A stretch of DNA of 25,104 nt, from positions 1-25,104 of IMG/VR virus record IMGVR_UViG_3300006916_000353; one strand, written 5' to 3'. This DNA is from a virus. Positions 15,979-24,030 of this stretch are shown here, piece after piece (position 1 is the first letter of the stretch; each line of letters opens with the position of its first letter). The notes under the pieces are model-generated. The model searched no databases. It was not told where the DNA came from and saw only the letters and a list, made by a program, of their open reading frames with translations. The position numbers and the translations under genes are program-made.

Positions 15979-17435
15979 TAGTTAGCCTCCAACGCAGATA
16001 GTCGGGTCTGTAAATCTTCGATGATTGCTTGCTGTTCTTGGATGGCTTTGGTTAAGACAGCGCATAAAGCGTCCACTTTTAAACTCTGTATTTGATCTTC
16101 AGCATCTTTTTCTCCGTCAACTGCACTTGGAATTACCTCTTGAAGCTCATGCGCAATAAATCCCTCTTTAATTTCGTCGGATTCCTCAAAGAGATCCTTA
16201 AAATTTGCTGGCTGATAGGTGACGGGCCTTAACTGTGCGATCCTTGCTAATGCAGGTTCCGACATTGACTCTATATTTCTTTTTATTCTGTAGTCTGATG
16301 TCAGGGAGAACGTACCAATATTGGTTGAATCCACCCACGCCTGTAGAGAGGGACTAGACCAATAGATATTGAAGCAATTAGGCCCGTGCGATCCCAACAC
16401 GCCTGACCTAGAACCAAAGCCTATTGCCTGAAGAGCGCCAAATATGCCTGCGCCCCCTCCAGCAGGGGTCTGCCCACCAACAACCGTAACGCCTGAGTTA
16501 TAAACAGAGAACACCTCACCCGCGGCATTGTCTATAGTTACCCGTGGGACGCCACCACCATCTGTCTTGATTCTGTGCTGGAAACCAAACGTGTTCCAGT
16601 TTGTTGTAGCCCCTGTCCACCCAGCGGTTCCCGCAATTAAATAAGCCTCGTCTTGATTTGAGGAGTAAGGAACGGATGATGCCAGTATTGCTCCTGCCAC
16701 CTCTAGTTCTTGAGCAGGGTCAGTAACGCCAATCCCCACGTTGCCGCTGGAGTTGATGCGCATTCGCTCAGTTGTGCCATCTAAGGGGTCAAACCACCTA
16801 TGTAGCTGGGCAGTCCTGTCAACTCGATACGCAGTTTTTACATCGCCGCCAACAGCGGGGTCACCTGTAGAAATAAACGTGACTTCATCGCCAGAGAGGT
16901 AAATGCCATCGTTGTACTGGAATAAATGACCGTTCTCATTTGCTGTGGTAGAGAGACGTAAAGCGCCCCCCACATCAGCACCGCCAGTAATGTTTAGTGT
17001 CCTATAACTTGACGATGCGGTTGGAGCGGCTCCAATACCTACGTTCTGACTTGAATCAATCGTAATCGCAGTGCTTGTGGCGTTATCGTCTATACCAGTA
17101 GAGCTAAAATTACCCAGCGGATAACTCATCTGGCTTGTGCCAACCGTGCCATCTGAAGGTATGCCAATGTCTACCGCATCACCGATCACCAAGATGTAGT
17201 CAACTACATCACTGGCAGTCAGCGCAGAGTCAAAGACAATGTTTGATCCAGAAACGGTATAGGCAGAATCAGGAGCCTGCGTTACACCGTTCAGTGAAAC
17301 AATTAAATTTCTGGCTGACTCTGGAAAGTAAGCTGACCCGTCCACCGTCAGCGCATAAGTAGCGGTAGCTGACGTAGTGATACTGTCAATCAGTTGAAAT
17401 GCGCCTACCTTTGGCTGTTTACCGATGAACGGCAT
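15978..17435 (-). CDS. Tail fibre with virion-binding head and C-terminal peptidase S74 chaperone
   Basis: 485 residues. The N-terminus MPFIGKQPKVGAFQLIDSIT, with LIVSLNGVTQAPDSAYTVSG, is a typical fibre attachment domain. YPLGNFSSTGIDDNATSTAI follows, then beta-rich modules with SSQNVGIG and SSGNVGIGVTDPAQELEVAG. The S74 domain begins near Ser380 (SDYRIK, with Lys385) and has GFIAHELQEVIPSAV, a different subtype from its two S74 neighbours. It ends in coiled coil TRLSALEAN, which is shared with the gene ending at 19490. It precedes another S74 fibre with a TAATG overlap, so both are translated together. Likely an alternative receptor-binding fibre. Confidence 0.85.
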   Translation of the reverse strand: MPFIGKQPKVGAFQLIDSITTSATATYALTVDGSAYFPESARNLIVSLNGVTQAPDSAYTVSGSNIVFDSALTASDVVDYILVIGDAVDIGIPSDGTVGTSQMSYPLGNFSSTGIDDNATSTAITIDSSQNVGIGAAPTASSSYRTLNITGGADVGGALRLSTTANENGHLFQYNDGIYLSGDEVTFISTGDPAVGGDVKTAYRVDRTAQLHRWFDPLDGTTERMRINSSGNVGIGVTDPAQELEVAGAILASSVPYSSNQDEAYLIAGTAGWTGATTNWNTFGFQHRIKTDGGGVPRVTIDNAAGEVFSVYNSGVTVVGGQTPAGGGAGIFGALQAIGFGSRSGVLGSHGPNCFNIYWSSPSLQAWVDSTNIGTFSLTSDYRIKRNIESMSEPALARIAQLRPVTYQPANFKDLFEESDEIKEGFIAHELQEVIPSAVDGEKDAEDQIQSLKVDALCAVLTKAIQEQQAIIEDLQTRLSALEAN

Positions 17436-17438
17436 GGC

Positions 17439-17699
17439 TTACTCCTGTGGAAGCTCGTTTGCGGCGTCTGCGGCCTGCTTAGCGTCGATCACTTCTTGAG
17501 TGTGAACTGCGGCGCAAATGGTCTGCACTTCAGGGTCTTCATTGCTGTAGTCATCGCCAGCAGATACAACGTGCCGATGGAATGAGCGAGAGATTTCCTC
17601 GTCGTCTCGGTAGATGACCGTGGCTGTGCGTACTTGCACTGCCTTGTACGGGCCTACGATTTCTACCTTGTCAATTTCTACTGCTTCTGTAAGTGCCAT
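17439..17699 (-). CDS. Small conserved phage protein between fibre genes
   Basis: 86 residues; AAGGAG lies just upstream of the ATG. The product MALTEAVEIDKVEIVGPYKA, then VQVRTATVIYRDDEEISRSFH and an acidic Ala/Gln-rich C-terminus, resembles short proteins found next to marine phage tail fibre genes. It has a beta-rich core and a likely helical tail. It may be a fibre assembly factor or minor tail protein; function unknown. It sits between a fibre gene ending at 17754 and one starting at 17435. Confidence 0.7.
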   Translation of the reverse strand: MALTEAVEIDKVEIVGPYKAVQVRTATVIYRDDEEISRSFHRHVVSAGDDYSNEDPEVQTICAAVHTQEVIDAKQAADAANELPQE

Positions 17700-17753
17700 G
17701 TTTATCTCCTTTGGCTATGGACTGTCCGCCCCAATCTCCGAAAGGGGTAGTTG

Positions 17754-19490
17754 TTACGCCGTCATGTAAACAATGTCGACGAAAAAGTATTTCCCCGTTC
17801 CGGCGCTGTGCTGTGGTACAAGCCATGCGTTATTAGAATCGCCTTCTCGGGTAGAAATGGTAGAACTGTTAGGGAAAACCATTGCGACCACTCCGGTTGT
17901 CGCTGTAGCGGAGGTGGTCATACCTCTGTAACTAATCAATGTGCCTATAGTTCTGGTGTTATTTGCAGAGGTGAATGGAAGGCCAGTAAAAGAAACATCC
18001 CCTGCATAGCCTGTAGTGTCGATGTTTTCTAGGCTGATTCTGGCCTTCACCACATTCCCTATCTTGGTGTAGTAATTTGATGCGTCAGAAATCAGTGTTG
18101 CTGGCTCAGTGGAGCCACGCAAAGTTGCTGTCCAAGTCCCTTCCTCGTAATCATCTAGCGCATTAGCGGCGGCAGTGTCACTACCGAACTTCAAGCCGTC
18201 ATTGTCAAAACGAACCACCGTGTCGAGCGTGTCGCCAGCGGTTACAGACCCGCCTTTTCTAACAATTGCGGCGACACCCCAAGAGCAGGAAAGACCAATA
18301 CCGCCATAAGATCCGTGCGTGTTGGCGATGACAGGGACATTTGCATTGGTTGTCGTGACGTTCGTGCCAAACAAACCTCTGCCGCCGTCATCTCCAGAAA
18401 CTACAGCGCCGTAGCCCGCGCCAACCAACACTGCATAGGAGGTATCAACGGTATTATTGATGGTGTAACCGCCGCCGAACGAAGCGTTCCTTTCGCTCAA
18501 GCGAGAAGCAACTGCGGAATTGACATAAAAATCCAGCGTGTTTGGCAGGGTGGCATGGCCTGTATTCCTGCCTATAATTTTGGTCTCGTCAGAGTTTTGA
18601 CTAAAGTGAATGACTCCAGCGGTGCCGTTGGTATCTACTTTTAAATCGCCGCCGCTAATCTCAAGCTTTTCGTCAGGATCGGTGACACCAATCCCCACGT
18701 TGCCGCTGGAGTCGATACGCATACGCTCTGCGTCAGAAGTATGAAAGCTAATAGGCTCAAACGAACCCGTAGACGTATAGCTTGCATTAATTTGCCACGT
18801 ATCTGTGTTGTCTCTGTAGCCAACAAACAAAGCACTATCGTCGGCGTTCTTTTCGATTTTTATACCTAATCCAGCCCCAGAATTATCTGCTGATTGTTTT
18901 ACATGCAGTCTATTGTCTGGATCAGTCTCACCAATCCCCACGTTTCCGCCGCTAAGTATCGTGACGCGACCTGTGTTGTTGGTTCTCAGGATTAGATTGT
19001 CCTGAATCTGGTTGTGGCTAAGGATCACATTCCCCGCATTTTTGATCTGCGCTGTGTTACCTCCGACCCCTCCGTTGGATATTTCAAAGCCAAAGGTTTT
19101 GTCTTGAACGTAGTAGCCACTAGCTTGGTTTTGGCCAACATTTAGAACGGCATCGCCGCCAGTCGTGAGAGATCCATCAATGGTCAAGATGGGATCTTCA
19201 GTGTCGTCAGCAATACCCTTCATACTGACGGACTGATAAGTTCTCGCGATAAAGATGACGTAAGCGTCGTCGGCGGCGTTTATAGACTCAGTCAGAGTCA
19301 GTGTGCTACCCGATGCTGTGTATGCGGTAACAGGCTCCTGACGGACATTATTAATGTACAGCGCAATATCGTTTGCCGAAGACACCCCGTGATCCAACGT
19401 AAATACGGTTGTACCTAAAAGGTCGCCGGTCAGCGTCTGCTTCGCTACTGAGGCAAACGTGTCGGTTGGCTGTACTCCTAGAAATGGCAT
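17754..19490 (-). CDS. Tail fibre without S74 domain (DDYEEGTW-type end)
   Basis: 578 residues; TAATG overlap with the upstream fibre gene. The N-terminus MPFLGVQPTDTFASVAKQTL with IALYINNVRQEPVTAY is an attachment domain like that at 17435. Beta modules include SGGNVGIGETDPDNRLHVK and SSGNVGIGVTDPDEKLEISG. The C-terminal part starts with NALDDYEEGTWTATL near residue 440 and is a beta-rich globular domain common at the tips of marine phage fibres. There is no SDxRxK and no S74 chaperone, so it must fold by another route, perhaps with the small protein encoded next to it. Probable receptor-binding protein. Confidence 0.8.
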   Translation of the reverse strand: MPFLGVQPTDTFASVAKQTLTGDLLGTTVFTLDHGVSSANDIALYINNVRQEPVTAYTASGSTLTLTESINAADDAYVIFIARTYQSVSMKGIADDTEDPILTIDGSLTTGGDAVLNVGQNQASGYYVQDKTFGFEISNGGVGGNTAQIKNAGNVILSHNQIQDNLILRTNNTGRVTILSGGNVGIGETDPDNRLHVKQSADNSGAGLGIKIEKNADDSALFVGYRDNTDTWQINASYTSTGSFEPISFHTSDAERMRIDSSGNVGIGVTDPDEKLEISGGDLKVDTNGTAGVIHFSQNSDETKIIGRNTGHATLPNTLDFYVNSAVASRLSERNASFGGGYTINNTVDTSYAVLVGAGYGAVVSGDDGGRGLFGTNVTTTNANVPVIANTHGSYGGIGLSCSWGVAAIVRKGGSVTAGDTLDTVVRFDNDGLKFGSDTAAANALDDYEEGTWTATLRGSTEPATLISDASNYYTKIGNVVKARISLENIDTTGYAGDVSFTGLPFTSANNTRTIGTLISYRGMTTSATATTGVVAMVFPNSSTISTREGDSNNAWLVPQHSAGTGKYFFVDIVYMTA

Positions 19491-20722
19491 TAGTTAGCCT
19501 CCAACGCCGAAAGGCGCGTCTCTAGTGATCGAACTTCAGCCCGTAGCTCTGAAACGGCTTCGACCAACACAACGCAAACTTTTGCATAGTCCACAGTTTT
19601 GTATAAAGTGTCTTCATCACTTGCAAACAGCGGCAGTTTTTTGTCTCGGACAATTTCAGGAATAACCTGCTCGACTTCTTGAGCAATAAAACCATAATCA
19701 GTTTGGCCCGTGTTTTTTCCTGTATTCCACGTAAAGGTAACGCCACGCAAAGAATCAACAGTATCTAACGCACCTGTGATCGTAGTTACGTCATCTTTAA
19801 ATCGCTCGTCTGAAACAGTGCTAGAGCTACCAATTACGCTGTTCTCAACATGTAGATCGCCATCATTCTCCAGACGCATTTCTTCATCCGCGCCTGTAAA
19901 GAAACGCATCGTGTTGCCGTTGTGGTGATAAGCAATCCTGCCAACATCGGAATCATTGGTGTCGCCAAATTGGATAATGCTGTCGGCTGTGTTTCCTGCG
20001 ATAGACAAGCGCAATATCGCATCGTCACCAGAGCCTGTGTGCTGATTGTGAACGCGCAACACGGCATCACCACCCCCAGACGGCGCTCTTATGTCAAGCG
20101 GGAAAGCTGGGCCTGTTGTTCCAATGCCTAGCTTGCCCTCAGAGGTCAGAGTCATCCGATCGCTACCGTCTCCGTAGAAACGCAAGTCGTCAGACGATCC
20201 CGATTGATACATGATCCAGCTAGTGCCGCCAGTACCTCCGCTTAGTTGTAACGCCACTTGCCCTTGAGATTGAGTAGCCCGTGCGACATCAAGATATGCG
20301 TTTCCAGTGGAGCGTCTAACAACTAACGCTTGTGCTGGATTAGTCTCACCAATCCCCACGTTGCCCTCTGAGTCGATACGCATACGTTCGAGGCCAGCGG
20401 TTTTGACTCCAACAAAGCTAGTTGAGCCTGACCCAGCATTACTCAAATAAAGCGGCTCAGAAGCGTTGCTTTCAATTCTCCACTCAGGATTAGACGCCGC
20501 CAAGTCCGACACATAGAAACGCAGGTTGCCGCCAGACGCCGTCCTCCAACGAGACATCTCCACATCTGTGCCGACTGTGGAGTCGTTCCTGATAGTCAAT
20601 AAGCTGGAAGGAGTAGTCGCACCAATCCCCACATTGCCAGAGCTATCAATCGTAATGGCTGTAGACGTAGCGTTATCGTCGATGCCTACAGCGAAATCTT
20701 TTTTTACTCTGGAGCGAGTCAT
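19490..20722 (-). CDS. Tail fibre with S74 chaperone, short N-terminus
   Basis: 410 residues; TAATG overlap with the preceding gene. It starts MTRSRVKKDFAVGIDDNATS, so it enters almost directly into the GIDDNATSTAITIDSSGNVG module and lacks the MPF-type or MAITK-type head of its neighbours. Several NVGIG/LGIGTTGP beta modules follow. The S74 domain begins at Ser304 (SDERFK, Lys309) with YGFIAQEVEQVIPEIV, closely related to that of the fibre at 14500-15978, and ends TRLSALEAN. The short head suggests 5' truncation, or attachment through a partner fibre. Confidence 0.8.
   Translation of the reverse strand: MTRSRVKKDFAVGIDDNATSTAITIDSSGNVGIGATTPSSLLTIRNDSTVGTDVEMSRWRTASGGNLRFYVSDLAASNPEWRIESNASEPLYLSNAGSGSTSFVGVKTAGLERMRIDSEGNVGIGETNPAQALVVRRSTGNAYLDVARATQSQGQVALQLSGGTGGTSWIMYQSGSSDDLRFYGDGSDRMTLTSEGKLGIGTTGPAFPLDIRAPSGGGDAVLRVHNQHTGSGDDAILRLSIAGNTADSIIQFGDTNDSDVGRIAYHHNGNTMRFFTGADEEMRLENDGDLHVENSVIGSSSTVSDERFKDDVTTITGALDTVDSLRGVTFTWNTGKNTGQTDYGFIAQEVEQVIPEIVRDKKLPLFASDEDTLYKTVDYAKVCVVLVEAVSELRAEVRSLETRLSALEAN
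19659..19687. repeat. 29-bp identical element shared by two S74 domains (copy 2)
   Basis: Identical to 14651-14679. A further near-identical element (VGIG plus RMRI coding, starting AATCCCCACGTTGCC) recurs at about 16731, 18691 and 20351. Confidence 0.8.
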
Positions 20723-21054
20723 TAGGTGATCTCCATGATTCCTAAGACAACGTCAAGTGCAGACGCCGTACCTGACTGAACCTTGAGCGCGTCACCCGTC
20801 TCTAGGATGTACTTCTGACCAGCCAGCGTTTCCAGCGTTGTTTTGGCCGGAATCTCTACGTTCTCCAGAAGCTGGTGCGTAGTGCTTCCAGACGAGTCTG
20901 AGAACTGCACCTGTACGCTGACGCCCTGTGCAGTTTTGTTGGCAATCGCCAAGCCAAGCACAACCGTCGTAGTGGCCGCTGGTGCGGTATACAGCGTGTC
21001 GTAAGCGGAGTTGTTCACATCCGCCAGAGCCGCATTTTTAAATGTGTTTGCCAT
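20722..21054 (-). CDS. Small beta-rich minor tail protein
   Basis: 110 residues. MANTFKNAALADVNNSAYDT, then LYTAPAATTTVVLGLAIAN and beta strands ending ALDVVLGIMEIT. This is a recognisable short protein found beside marine podophage fibre genes, with no known activity. The beta-sandwich look suggests a minor structural or fibre-adaptor role. It overlaps the start of the next fibre gene. Confidence 0.75.
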   Translation of the reverse strand: MANTFKNAALADVNNSAYDTLYTAPAATTTVVLGLAIANKTAQGVSVQVQFSDSSGSTTHQLLENVEIPAKTTLETLAGQKYILETGDALKVQSGTASALDVVLGIMEIT

Positions 21055-21057
21055 GAT

Positions 21058-21669
21058 TTATCCCAGTGCGATAGCTAGTGCGGTTGCATCGTCAAGCGTA
21101 GCCGGAGTGCCAAGATCAGTGATCTGGGACTTCGTTATGCTCAATGCCGCTTGATGTTGCGTAACGCTGGACTGCGTAATGTTGGCGTCCGGAACATCTG
21201 CCCATGTCACGGAGGCTGTGAGGTCATTGACTTCGGTGAAGCTGGTTAAGTAGCCCGACAGGTCGGGCGGCGTGTAAGTAAAGACGCCGGTAGCGTTGCT
21301 GTACGAAAGGTTTGCTGTGCCGGCAGAGGCAACGGTTACAGACAAGTCCGCCAAATCAGCTTTTTCGTCAATCGCCTCCTCCATGAGGCCAGCCGTTACG
21401 CGCAGTTCACACAGGTCTCCCGAAGAGAAAGAACGTGCCGTCGTGCCCTGCTGTGCCCGAGTTACAGTAAGCGTAGTGCCGCTGATGGCGGTGACTTTGA
21501 CAATCTCAAAATTCGCAGGCGTAGACGCCTCTGCGAGAGTCGCATAGGTATAGTCCCCCGCTCCGAGAGTAGGGAAGTTCGAGGCGTCGGAAACCGAAAC
21601 GCTCGTCGCAGACGTAGTCAACGAACCTGTGATTGTCGTCTTGGCGTTGTTACTAAACTTAACCGCCAT
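21058..21669 (-). CDS. Tail fibre-like or collar protein, 203 aa
   Basis: ATG at 21669 with GGAG upstream. MAVKFSNNAKTTITGSLTTS, then SVSVSDASNFPTL and VTAISGTTLTVTRAQQGTTA form the beta-rich N-terminal module common in phage tail proteins. The C-terminal part carries LSYSNATGVFTYTPPDLSGY and ITKSQITDLG, typical of short trimeric fibre shafts. A minor tail or adaptor protein is the best guess. Confidence 0.75.
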   Translation of the reverse strand: MAVKFSNNAKTTITGSLTTSATSVSVSDASNFPTLGAGDYTYATLAEASTPANFEIVKVTAISGTTLTVTRAQQGTTARSFSSGDLCELRVTAGLMEEAIDEKADLADLSVTVASAGTANLSYSNATGVFTYTPPDLSGYLTSFTEVNDLTASVTWADVPDANITQSSVTQHQAALSITKSQITDLGTPATLDDATALAIALG

Positions 21670-21684
21670 CAGGAGACTCCTCTA

Positions 21685-22107
21685 TCAGCTAACAGTGACT
21701 GCCCAGCTAATGGTCATGGAGTCAGACGCGCCTTTGTTCACCACCGAGAACACTGTGCGGCAGAGCATGTCGCCAGCGCTTGAAGCGTTAAAAAGACCTG
21801 CCTCGGTGACTGCGCCGGTTCCAGTTCCTGCGGCGAAGGTTGCGCTGTAGGTGACAACCGCACCAGACACGCTGTCGCTAGAGGTGGTGCGCCCCAACTC
21901 TGAACCCAGAGCGGTGTCGCCTGCGGCGGCGGCAGTGGAGCCGCTACCAACAGCCATGTGGCTCATGACGTTAGAGCTTGTGCCGATCATTCGGGAAGCA
22001 ACAAACTCCTTACCCGAGGTCACTACAAGGTTATCGACCTCTCGCACGACTTCGTCGTTCAGTGAGATCGTGAGCTTGCCGCTCATCTTCATTCCATCTT
22101 GAAACAT
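21685..22107 (-). CDS. Small beta-rich tail or decoration protein, 140 aa
   Basis: ATG at 22107 with GGGAG eight bases upstream. It starts MFQDGMKMSGKLTISLNDEV; it contains FVASRMIG, HMAVGSGSTAA, then LGSELGRTTSS and VVTYSATFAAGTGTGAVTEA. This is a family seen in phage tail clusters, with no known enzyme activity. A minor structural role is inferred from position between the repeat protein and the fibre genes. Confidence 0.75.
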   Translation of the reverse strand: MFQDGMKMSGKLTISLNDEVVREVDNLVVTSGKEFVASRMIGTSSNVMSHMAVGSGSTAAAAGDTALGSELGRTTSSDSVSGAVVTYSATFAAGTGTGAVTEAGLFNASSAGDMLCRTVFSVVNKGASDSMTISWAVTVS

Positions 22108-22118
22108 TTCGTTTCTCC

Positions 22119-23030
22119 CTACTCGTTAAAAGCAAACGCATTAAATGCGTCTTGGTTAAATGCACTGCGGCTTTGGACAATCAGGCTCACAGTGATTGAT
22201 TCGGATACGCCAAAAGAATCTGCCGCTGAAAACGACACAGACTTAGATGGCGAGTCGGACATTGCGGCTGAGTCGGTCAAGCCAAGATCAGCCGAGAAAG
22301 AAAGATCGTCAGATACGGACAGCGCCTCTGCGAAATCCGAGGCCATTGCCTTGGACAAGGCTTCCTGCATTTGAAGCGTGTCGGCAACAGCCTTTTGCGC
22401 TGAGTACGACAGAGATTCTGTAACTCCAAAGACGTTTCCCTTGTCGAGGTTGGTGTCTTTGACCAAGTCTCCGACGTTAGCCAGATCATCCATCGTGAAC
22501 GTATCAGCTAGATCCCGATGGTAGGAAACGGTTCTGGTAAATGCGTCGGAGAACGAAAAGGTGTCATCCTTGCTAAGCTCTGGAGACAGGGCAGGCGAAT
22601 CAGAAACGCTCATAGAGTCTGACTGCACTGAATTAAACGTGACGTTATGTACCTCTGTCAGGCTTGCTGAGTCAGACAAATTTCGGACGTATGCGACGGT
22701 CTTGCTAAACACATCGGCAACACCAACCGAGTCCGCTTGCGGGACAGTCACGGACAGCGCCACAAGCTCCGTAACTTCTACAGAGTCAGACGCAGATTTG
22801 CTGACAGAGAGGCTCGCCAGATCGCTAAACGCCAGAGAATCTTCTAGGTATCGGTTCAGAGACTCTGCAATAACCAGATAACTTGCGGCCAAGCTGATGT
22901 AGTCGAGGCTTGCCGTCAGGTCGGCAAATGAAACTCGAAGGGATGTGTTGACCGAATCGGAGGCGAACGAAACCTTTGCCCGCTCAGCAGACGCCTTAAT
23001 CAGTTGATATGAGTAGGCGGCTCTTAACAT
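22119..23030 (-). CDS. Protein built of about twelve 18-residue repeats, possible fibre or adhesin
   Basis: 303 residues; TAATG overlap upstream. After about 55 ordinary residues the chain is a series of roughly 12 degenerate repeats with consensus (A/S)DSxSVSD followed by about ten Ser/Ala/Thr/hydrophobic residues (for example ADSVGVADVFSKTVAYV, SDSMSVSDSPALSPELS, TDSAAMSDSPSKSVSFS). A short end (QSRSAFNQDAFNAFAFNE) follows. The regular spacing suggests a beta-solenoid or stacked strand structure. There is no catalytic motif. Its position between connector proteins and fibres suggests an elongated virion part. I do not recognise a named family; repeats of this kind occur in other marine phage proteins. 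Confidence 0.75.
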   Translation of the reverse strand: MLRAAYSYQLIKASAERAKVSFASDSVNTSLRVSFADLTASLDYISLAASYLVIAESLNRYLEDSLAFSDLASLSVSKSASDSVEVTELVALSVTVPQADSVGVADVFSKTVAYVRNLSDSASLTEVHNVTFNSVQSDSMSVSDSPALSPELSKDDTFSFSDAFTRTVSYHRDLADTFTMDDLANVGDLVKDTNLDKGNVFGVTESLSYSAQKAVADTLQMQEALSKAMASDFAEALSVSDDLSFSADLGLTDSAAMSDSPSKSVSFSAADSFGVSESITVSLIVQSRSAFNQDAFNAFAFNE

Positions 23031-23407
23031 TAATCGAAGTCATCCCTAATCTTGAGCTTCAGCAAATCATTTACTGTCTGCTTCCCGCCGCCGGAGTAAG
23101 TCACCTCTACCTCTGCCTCAAAAACGCCAGCCTCAGATAGGGTTCCGGACGGGAAGTTTGTGGTGGCCTTGCCATCTGTTTCCGGAGACACGACCGTCAT
23201 GGTCAAAGTGCTAGTCACAGTAGTTGACCCAACCTTCCGGATTCTCATGCGCACGGTTGCGCCAGTGAGATCAATCGGATCCCAAGTGGTGGGGTCTTCT
23301 GCATCAAGCGTCTGGCCGGATGCGGCTTTATTTGAATCTCGGAGGGTGACCGTCACTTCTGGTAGCGTGTCACCAACGACCAAGTTGATCGTGTCTGAAT
23401 AAGCCAT
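23030..23407 (-). CDS. BppU N-terminal-like (Ig-fold) structural protein
   Basis: 125 residues; TAATG overlap. It starts MAYSDTINLVVGDTLPEVTV, then has PIDLTGATVRMRIRKVGSTT, VSPETDGKATTNFPSG and GVFEAEVEVTYSGGGKQTV. This order (GDTLP, DLTGATV, then a G-x-Y/F-x-AE strand) matches the BppU N-terminal domain of lactococcal phage baseplates, a beta-sandwich used to anchor receptor-binding proteins. Here it probably anchors the following repeat protein or fibres; inference. Confidence 0.75.
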   Translation of the reverse strand: MAYSDTINLVVGDTLPEVTVTLRDSNKAASGQTLDAEDPTTWDPIDLTGATVRMRIRKVGSTTVTSTLTMTVVSPETDGKATTNFPSGTLSEAGVFEAEVEVTYSGGGKQTVNDLLKLKIRDDFD

Positions 23408-24030
23408 TAGATAAACGCCCTCGATTTAACTGTTAAGGCTCCGCCGCCATATCCGTATTTCACCTCGCGGATCACCTGCCCTACTCGGGTGTCGAACAGA
23501 GACTTGTTGCCCTGTGCGCCGCCCATATCTGACCAAGGCTGATCGGACATCATCTGTAGTCGGTAGATCGCGCCATGGACGATGGCTTCTCTGTACTCCT
23601 TGCCGATGGTGTCGGGGATGCTGGTTGACGTGGAGGTAGGCTTGACTGAATAAAGGACACTCAGAGTCTCAGCTTCTGCTGGAACCGGAGCCACATAGAA
23701 AAGCGTGTTGTCTCTCTGCGAGTAATACTGCGGCGTTCCGGTTTGTGTGCCGTCGCCTTTTACTTCCAGCAGTCGAGAGTAAGAAACCGGACGCAAGGTG
23801 CGCCGATTGCGGTAAATCTCAATGATGTGGTTAAGCTCTGTGCCGGCAGGTGTCGTCAGATCGTACTCATCGATGCCGGCGATGATCTGGATTGTCTCTG
23901 GCTCTAGGCGATAGACATCTGTCTTGACGCAGAACTCAATGACCGACTCGCGAACGGCTCGTTCAATTAGGAACTCAGGAGCGCCTCGCGCCTCTGTTCG
24001 GACATAGTCTGAGATATCAAGGTACTTCAC
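23407..24030 (-). CDS. Head-tail connector or neck-like protein
   Basis: 207 residues from a GTG at 24030, which overlaps the upstream TGA (GTGA); GGGAG lies eight bases upstream. MKYLDISDYVRTEARGAPEF, LIERAVRESVIEFC, then DEYDLTTPAGTELNHIIEIY, QYYSQRDNTLFYVAP, KEYREAIVHGAIYRLQMM. Together with its neighbour it forms the usual pair downstream of podophage capsid genes: a helical adaptor with a beta-rich C-terminus. A connector role between portal and tail is inferred from this context and the family pattern. Confidence 0.75.
   Translation of the reverse strand: MKYLDISDYVRTEARGAPEFLIERAVRESVIEFCVKTDVYRLEPETIQIIAGIDEYDLTTPAGTELNHIIEIYRNRRTLRPVSYSRLLEVKGDGTQTGTPQYYSQRDNTLFYVAPVPAEAETLSVLYSVKPTSTSTSIPDTIGKEYREAIVHGAIYRLQMMSDQPWSDMGGAQGNKSLFDTRVGQVIREVKYGYGGGALTVKSRAFI

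Noticed and set aside
17729-17748. CCCC/GGGG inverted repeat between two genes as a terminator
   Set aside because: The stem is only four or five bases with a long loop, and there is no T-run.
22099-22374. Plus-strand frame rich in Asp/Ser/Glu
   Set aside because: It is antisense to the repeat protein; the Ser/Asp codon pattern of the repeats keeps the complement open.
22119-23030. CRISPR-like array from regular spacing of repeats
   Set aside because: Repeats are degenerate at DNA level, in phase with codons and lie inside one gene; they are protein repeats.
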